Shown in pieces: positions 8,977 to 12,158 of a stretch of 12,158 bases of DNA. Both the position numbers and the translations under genes were made by a program. The stretch spans positions 1 to 12,158 of the forward strand of contig DATFXR010000464.1 in the NCBI GenBank assembly GCA_035315685.1. Reading direction: 5' to 3'. This stretch comes from QHWK01 sp035315685. Its GTDB lineage: Bacteria > Acidobacteriota > Vicinamibacteria > Vicinamibacterales > CAVVIG01. Each line of letters opens with the position of its first letter. Within the stretch, counting starts at the first letter, position 1. Below the pieces are notes generated by a model. That model did not search any database and was not told the DNA's origin. It saw only the letters and a list, made by a program, of their open reading frames with translations.

Positions 8977-9576
8977 TTAGACGGGCCCTCCGAGCGCTTT
9001 GTTGACGTCCCTGACCTGCCGGTCGGTGTCGTCGAACGCGCCGTCGGTGTGAATGACGAAGTCGGCGCCGGCGATTCTCTTCTCGGTGGGCCATTGCGCA
9101 GCCAGCCGCTGACGCGCGGCGTCTTCCGTCAACCCACGCGCCTTCAGGCGCGCCAGCTGGAGATCTGCTGAACAGGCGGTGACGATGACGCGATCGAATC
9201 GCCGCTGTGCGCCGGTTTCGAACAACAGCGGCACGTCGACGATGGCGAACGTGTGCCTCCCGGTGAGCTCGAACGCGCGGATGCCCGCCGCGATCGCCCG
9301 GTAGACCGCCGGGTGGACGATCGCTTCGAGCTCGCGCCGCGCCGAGGGATCGGCGAACACGATCGGGCCGAGCTTCGCGCGGTTCACCGACCCGTCGGCG
9401 GCGAGGACATCAGCGCCGAAGCGCGCGGCGATCGCCGTGGTTGCCTCAGTGCCCGTCGCTTCGACGCCGTGCGCAAGGTCGTCAGCGTCGAGGCACGGCA
9501 CACCAAGGCGGCGGAATCGATCGAGGACGTAGCTCTTTCCCGTCGCAATGCCGCCGGTGAGCGCAACTTTCAGCAT
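8977..9576 (-). CDS. coaE: Dephospho-CoA kinase
   Basis: Phosphorylates the 3'-hydroxyl of dephospho-CoA with ATP, the last step of coenzyme A synthesis in the cytosol. Seen: the P-loop LTGGIATGKS (about residues 6-15), DADDLAH (about 30-36), FADPSARRELEAIVHP in the CoA-binding helical region, VDVPLLFETG (about 113-122), and the QWPTEKRIAGADFVIHTDG stretch near the lid and C-terminus. Its 199 residues compare with 206 in E. coli. The ATG start begins the family's typical MLKVALTGG. Upstream lie a palindrome and a 9-bp repeat array rather than a clear ribosome-binding site. It follows folD and precedes the permease on the same strand, so it is probably part of a housekeeping transcription unit. 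Confidence 0.96.
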   Translation of the reverse strand: MLKVALTGGIATGKSYVLDRFRRLGVPCLDADDLAHGVEATGTEATTAIAARFGADVLAADGSVNRAKLGPIVFADPSARRELEAIVHPAVYRAIAAGIRAFELTGRHTFAIVDVPLLFETGAQRRFDRVIVTACSADLQLARLKARGLTEDAARQRLAAQWPTEKRIAGADFVIHTDGAFDDTDRQVRDVNKALGGPV

Positions 9577-9585
9577 CCGATCACG

Positions 9586-9603
9586 GTCCGGCTGAAGCCG
9601 GAC
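9586..9603. repeat. REP-like palindrome with 7-bp stem
   Basis: GTCCGGC, loop TGAA, GCCGGAC is a perfect 7-bp stem with a four-base loop. Read on the + strand, the surrounding bases would encode VRLKPDTT, a string I recall as frequent in spurious small ORFs from Acidobacteriota genomes, so this is probably a dispersed intergenic element rather than a coding motif. It ends 9 nt before the coaE ATG on the coaE strand, so the RNA hairpin would sit where ribosomes load. The palindrome is seen; the family assignment rests on memory and needs a genome search. Confidence 0.7.
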
Positions 9604-9612
9604 ACTACGTTC

Positions 9613-9738
9613 CCCATCGGTCCCATCCGTCCCATCCGCACCATCCGCCCCATCCGTCCCATCCGTCCCAGCTTCCCCATCGGTCCCATTCGTCCCATCG
9701 GTCCCATCCGTCCCACCTGTCCCATCTGTCCCTTCTGT
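9613..9738. repeat. Array of fourteen 9-bp tandem units between folD and coaE
   Basis: Fourteen units in unbroken 9-bp register, based on CCCATCCGT with variants CCCATCGGT, CCCATCCGC, ACCATCCGC, CCCATTCGT, CCCACCTGT, CCCATCTGT and one divergent CCCAGCTTC (9667-9675). Most changes fall in the last four bases of the unit. Variation rises toward the folD end, where the array decays into the folD stop region. On the coding strand every unit carries GGG, giving GGG about every 9 nt. I found no inverted partner arm, unlike the other three repeat tracts; the adjacent palindrome is the only hairpin. Confidence 0.93.
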
Positions 9739-9739
9739 C

Positions 9740-10717
9740 CTACCCTGCGCGGCGGTCCAGGCCGCGACGGCGCTCGCGACGGTCCCAGCCGCCGTGGCGC
9801 GTCTGCGCGGCGATCACCGTGTTCTTGAGGAGCATCGCGATGGTCAGCGGACCGACACCGCCGGGCACCGGCGACAGCGCACCCGCGACCTCGCCGACTT
9901 CCGGATGCACGTCGCCGACGACGATCGATCCGCGCCTCTCGAACGCCTCGCGCCGCTTCGATCCCGCCGCGAACAGCCGTTCGACCACCGCGCGGTCGCT
10001 GACCTGGGCCGTACCGATGTCGACAACGGCGGCGCCTGGCTTCACGAAGTCGCGTGTGACGAACGCCGGTCGCCCGATCGCCGACACCAGGATGTCGGCG
10101 CTTCGCGCGACGCGGGGAAGATCAACCGTCCGAGAATGGCAGATCGTGATCGTCGCGTTGCGGTGCAGCAGCAGCAGCGCCATCGGCTTGCCGACGATGT
10201 CACTGCGGCCGATGACGACGGCGCGCGCGCCGGCGATCGGAACCTGCGATCGCTCGAGCAGCTCGACCACGCCCGACGGCGTGCAGGCGGCCAGCGTCGC
10301 GCGATTCTGCACCAGAAGTCCGACGTTGACCGGATGGAGTCCGTCCACGTCTTTGTCGGCCCGGATCAGATCGAAGACACGACGCTCCGCGTCGTCGCCC
10401 ATCGCCACCGGCAACGGCGACTGCACCAGAATGCCGTCGTGCGCCTCGCTATGATTCAACTGCTCGACGACTGCCAGCAGATCGGCGAGCGGCGCGGTGG
10501 CGGACAGCCGCTGCAGATCGGCCCGCAGGCCCGCGTCCGCCGCCGACTTCAGCTTGTTGCGGACGTAGATCTCCGACGCGGGATCGTCGCCGACGAGGAC
10601 GATGCCCAGCCCCGGCGGACGCCCCGCACGTTCGGTGAAGGCGGCGACCGCCGGTGCCACTTCGCTGCGAATCTGCCGAGCGACGGCCGCGCCGTCGAGG
10701 ACGCGGGCCGCCATCAC
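9740..10717 (-). CDS. folD: Bifunctional methylenetetrahydrofolate dehydrogenase / methenyltetrahydrofolate cyclohydrolase
   Basis: Interconverts 5,10-methylene- and 10-formyl-tetrahydrofolate with NADP. Seen: VGDDPASEIYVRNKLKSA with the catalytic Lys55; DGILVQSPLP, where the usual QLPLP is QSPLP; DKDVDGLHPVN; the Rossmann NADP motif VVIGRSDIVGKP; and the terminal PVPGGVGPLTIAMLLKNT signature. It is 325 residues by the GTG start, where about 285-300 is usual. The excess is mainly a charged, low-complexity C-terminal tail (after about residue 305) running to a TAG at the edge of the 9-bp repeat array. The start is either GTG 10717 (4-nt overlap with the upstream channel gene) or ATG 10714 (TGATG coupling). 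A GAGG at 10725-10728 could serve both. Confidence 0.96.
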   Translation of the reverse strand: MMAARVLDGAAVARQIRSEVAPAVAAFTERAGRPPGLGIVLVGDDPASEIYVRNKLKSAADAGLRADLQRLSATAPLADLLAVVEQLNHSEAHDGILVQSPLPVAMGDDAERRVFDLIRADKDVDGLHPVNVGLLVQNRATLAACTPSGVVELLERSQVPIAGARAVVIGRSDIVGKPMALLLLHRNATITICHSRTVDLPRVARSADILVSAIGRPAFVTRDFVKPGAAVVDIGTAQVSDRAVVERLFAAGSKRREAFERRGSIVVGDVHPEVGEVAGALSPVPGGVGPLTIAMLLKNTVIAAQTRHGGWDRRERRRGLDRRAG

Positions 10718-11736
10718 GCCTTCGCCTCAGCGGCGTCGGTCTCGAAGCGTTTCAACGAATCAGGACGGCCCAGCACGACGAGCTTGTCGCCCGACTGAAT
10801 GCGCGTGTCGGGCTCCGGGTTGAACTCCATGCGCCGATCCTGACGCTGGATGCCGACCACGATGACGCCGTACCGCTGCCGCAGGTTCGCGTTCACGATC
10901 GACGTGTTCGAAAACGCCGAGTGCGCCGCGATCGTGATCTCCTCCATCGCGAGCTCCAAGTTGTCGGCGCTGGTCGCGAGCTCGACGAAGTCCACCACGG
11001 CAGGACGCAACGCCGTCTGGGCAATCTGCACGCCGCCGATCTGATACGGCGAGATCACGCGATCGGCGCCCGCCCGCTTCAGCTTCTGGCCGGCGTCGTC
11101 GGTCTCGGCGCGGCTGATGATGAACAGGTCCGGCCGCATGACGCGCGCACTGAGCACGGTGTAGACGTTCTCCGCGTCGGTGCCGACCACCGCGACGAGC
11201 CCACGGGCGCGCTCGATGCCGACCCGCTTGAGGACTTCTTCGCGGCTGGCGTCGGCCTCCACGCTCAGCGCGCCCTGCTCCATCGCGACCTGTACGCGCT
11301 CGGGATCACGCTCGACGACGACGTGCGCGACGCGCTGCCGGCGGAACTGCTCGGCAACGATGCTGCCGATCCGGCCGTAGCCGCAGATGATGAAGTGGTC
11401 CTTGATGGTCTCCAGCATGCGCCCTTCCCGCCGCCGCTGCAGCCGCTTCGGCAACCCGCCTTCGACGACGACCGTCGCGATCAGCGTGAACGTGTAGAGC
11501 GTCGCGCCGACGCCCGCCACGAGCAGGAACACCGTGAAGACTTGCCCGCCGCGCGACAATGGCGGCAGATCGACCGTCGTGATGCCGAGGACGGTGACGT
11601 AGAACGCGTGCCACACCGACCATCGTTCGATCAGCGCATAGCCGATCGTCCCGAGGGCGACGACTGAGACGAGAAGGGCGACCGCGAACCCCGGACCTTG
11701 CGCCCGGACTGCGCGGTCGCGCTTCAGCGTCTGCAC
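10714..11736 (-). CDS. Potassium-channel-like protein: two TM helices plus RCK (TrkA-N/TrkA-C) domains, atypical pore
   Basis: A 340-residue inner-membrane protein of the MthK-like layout. Seen: TM1 about 16-36, a pore-loop segment about 40-62, TM2 about 65-92, then an RCK/TrkA-N Rossmann domain beginning HFIICGYGRIG (about 114-124) with acidic VVVERD at the end of strand 2 (NAD-type), and a TrkA-C domain about 250-328. The pore loop reads GITTVDLPPLS, where family members normally have TTVGYG followed by D/E and PLS. It looks like a precise in-frame loss of Gly-Tyr-Gly, so K+ selectivity by the normal filter is doubtful. The rest is intact with no stop or frameshift. The start is GTG 11736 with no clear Shine-Dalgarno. 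It lies 10 nt after the amino-acid permease and overlaps folD. Confidence 0.85.
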   Translation of the reverse strand: MQTLKRDRAVRAQGPGFAVALLVSVVALGTIGYALIERWSVWHAFYVTVLGITTVDLPPLSRGGQVFTVFLLVAGVGATLYTFTLIATVVVEGGLPKRLQRRREGRMLETIKDHFIICGYGRIGSIVAEQFRRQRVAHVVVERDPERVQVAMEQGALSVEADASREEVLKRVGIERARGLVAVVGTDAENVYTVLSARVMRPDLFIISRAETDDAGQKLKRAGADRVISPYQIGGVQIAQTALRPAVVDFVELATSADNLELAMEEITIAAHSAFSNTSIVNANLRQRYGVIVVGIQRQDRRMEFNPEPDTRIQSGDKLVVLGRPDSLKRFETDAAEAKA

Positions 11737-11746
11737 GCGACTGACG

Positions 11747-12158
11747 TCATCGGGCGGCTGCGCGGACTCCGCTCGGCGTCGCGGCCGTCGTCTCGAGCCG
11801 GCTGTGGCTTCGGCCGTAGCCGAAGTAGAACACCAGTCCGATCGCGAGCCAGACGATCAGCCGCAGCCAGTTGGTCCAGCCGAGGCCGTAGATCATCGCG
11901 CCGCAGACGACAATGCCGAGAATCGCCACGGCCGGCAGCGCCGGCACGACGAAGCCGCGCGGCACGTCGGGGCGCCTCACGCGCATGATCCAGACGCCGG
12001 CGCACACCAGGATGAAGGCGAACAGCGTGCCGATGCTCGTCATCTCGCCGACGATGCTCTCGGGCAGGAACCCCGCGAACGCCGCGGTGAGGAAGAAGAA
12101 CAGGATGTTCGACTTGTACGGCGTCTTGTAGCGCGGGTGCACCTCCGAGAACACCGGC
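11747..12158 (-). CDS. Amino-acid permease of the APC superfamily (C-terminal part)
   Basis: Only the last 136 or so codons lie in the window; the frame stays open past position 12158, and the GTG at 12154 is probably an internal Val rather than the start. Seen: VHPRYKTPY, a typical loop of cationic amino-acid transporter/YfnA-like permeases before a late TM helix; four hydrophobic segments; the SIGTLFAFILVC helix; RRPDVPRGFVVP; and a final WLAIGLVFYFGYGRSHS. The hydrophilic tail is short. Resemblance is to the APC amino-acid transporters, inferred from these motifs; the substrate cannot be told from this piece. It is followed 10 nt later by the channel-like gene, so the two are probably co-transcribed. 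Confidence 0.88.
   Translation of the reverse strand, partial: PVFSEVHPRYKTPYKSNILFFFLTAAFAGFLPESIVGEMTSIGTLFAFILVCAGVWIMRVRRPDVPRGFVVPALPAVAILGIVVCGAMIYGLGWTNWLRLIVWLAIGLVFYFGYGRSHSRLETTAATPSGVRAAAR

Noticed and set aside
9613..9738. Possible CRISPR array
   Set aside because: Units are 9 bp and directly contiguous with no unique spacers; no cas gene in the window.
9253..9828. Plus-strand ORF with a Pro-Ile-Gly/Pro-Ile-Arg triplet repeat resembling a collagen-like protein
   Set aside because: The repeat is the translation of the 9-bp DNA array; the rest is antisense to coaE and folD.
11560..11586. Frameshift or pseudogene explanation for the odd pore loop
   Set aside because: The frame is open and well conserved on both sides, and the missing segment is a multiple of three, so an in-frame loss fits better; an assembly error cannot be excluded from the sequence alone.

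Overview
This window is GC-rich, densely packed bacterial chromosome with no RNA genes, transposases, phage genes or CRISPR. Three clues suggest Acidobacteriota, perhaps a Vicinamibacteria-like lineage: a typical acidobacterial duplicated orphan permease (ADOP), an intergenic palindrome that would translate as VRLKPDTT (a string I associate with that group), and a Gram-negative Kdo pathway in a high-GC genome. This placement is an inference.

Left half (about 41-6327, + strand): kdsB, pyrG, kdsA, kdsD, kdsC and a lapB-like gene, mostly abutting or overlapping. This is the whole route from ribulose 5-phosphate to CMP-Kdo. KdsD makes arabinose 5-phosphate, KdsA condenses it with PEP, KdsC removes the phosphate, and KdsB activates Kdo with CTP supplied by PyrG. 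The last gene encodes a membrane-anchored TPR/rubredoxin-like LapB homologue. In enterobacteria LapB tunes LPS synthesis through FtsH and LpxC, so supply and control of LPS precursors appear to be co-expressed.

Right half (12158 down to 6501, - strand): the 3' part of an APC-family amino-acid permease, a two-TM/RCK potassium-channel-like protein whose filter lacks the GYG triplet, folD, coaE, and the ADOP permease. These genes also abut or overlap, except for one repeat-filled gap. The two halves converge at 6328-6500.

The most unusual structure lies between the genes. Every gap longer than 10 nt (pyrG-kdsA, kdsD-kdsC, lapB/ADOP, folD-coaE) is occupied by a short tandem repeat with a 7- or 9-bp unit, and the unit differs at each gap. 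At three of the four gaps the repeat runs in one orientation, passes through a spacer, and returns in inverted orientation, so the tract can fold into a long imperfect hairpin. One arm has become coding, forming a Gly-Gln-Ala tail on CTP synthase. The opposite arm ends in a perfect TATAAT positioned to start a leaderless kdsA transcript. The folD-coaE tract is one-directional and is paired with a perfect 7-bp-stem palindrome 9 nt from the coaE start.
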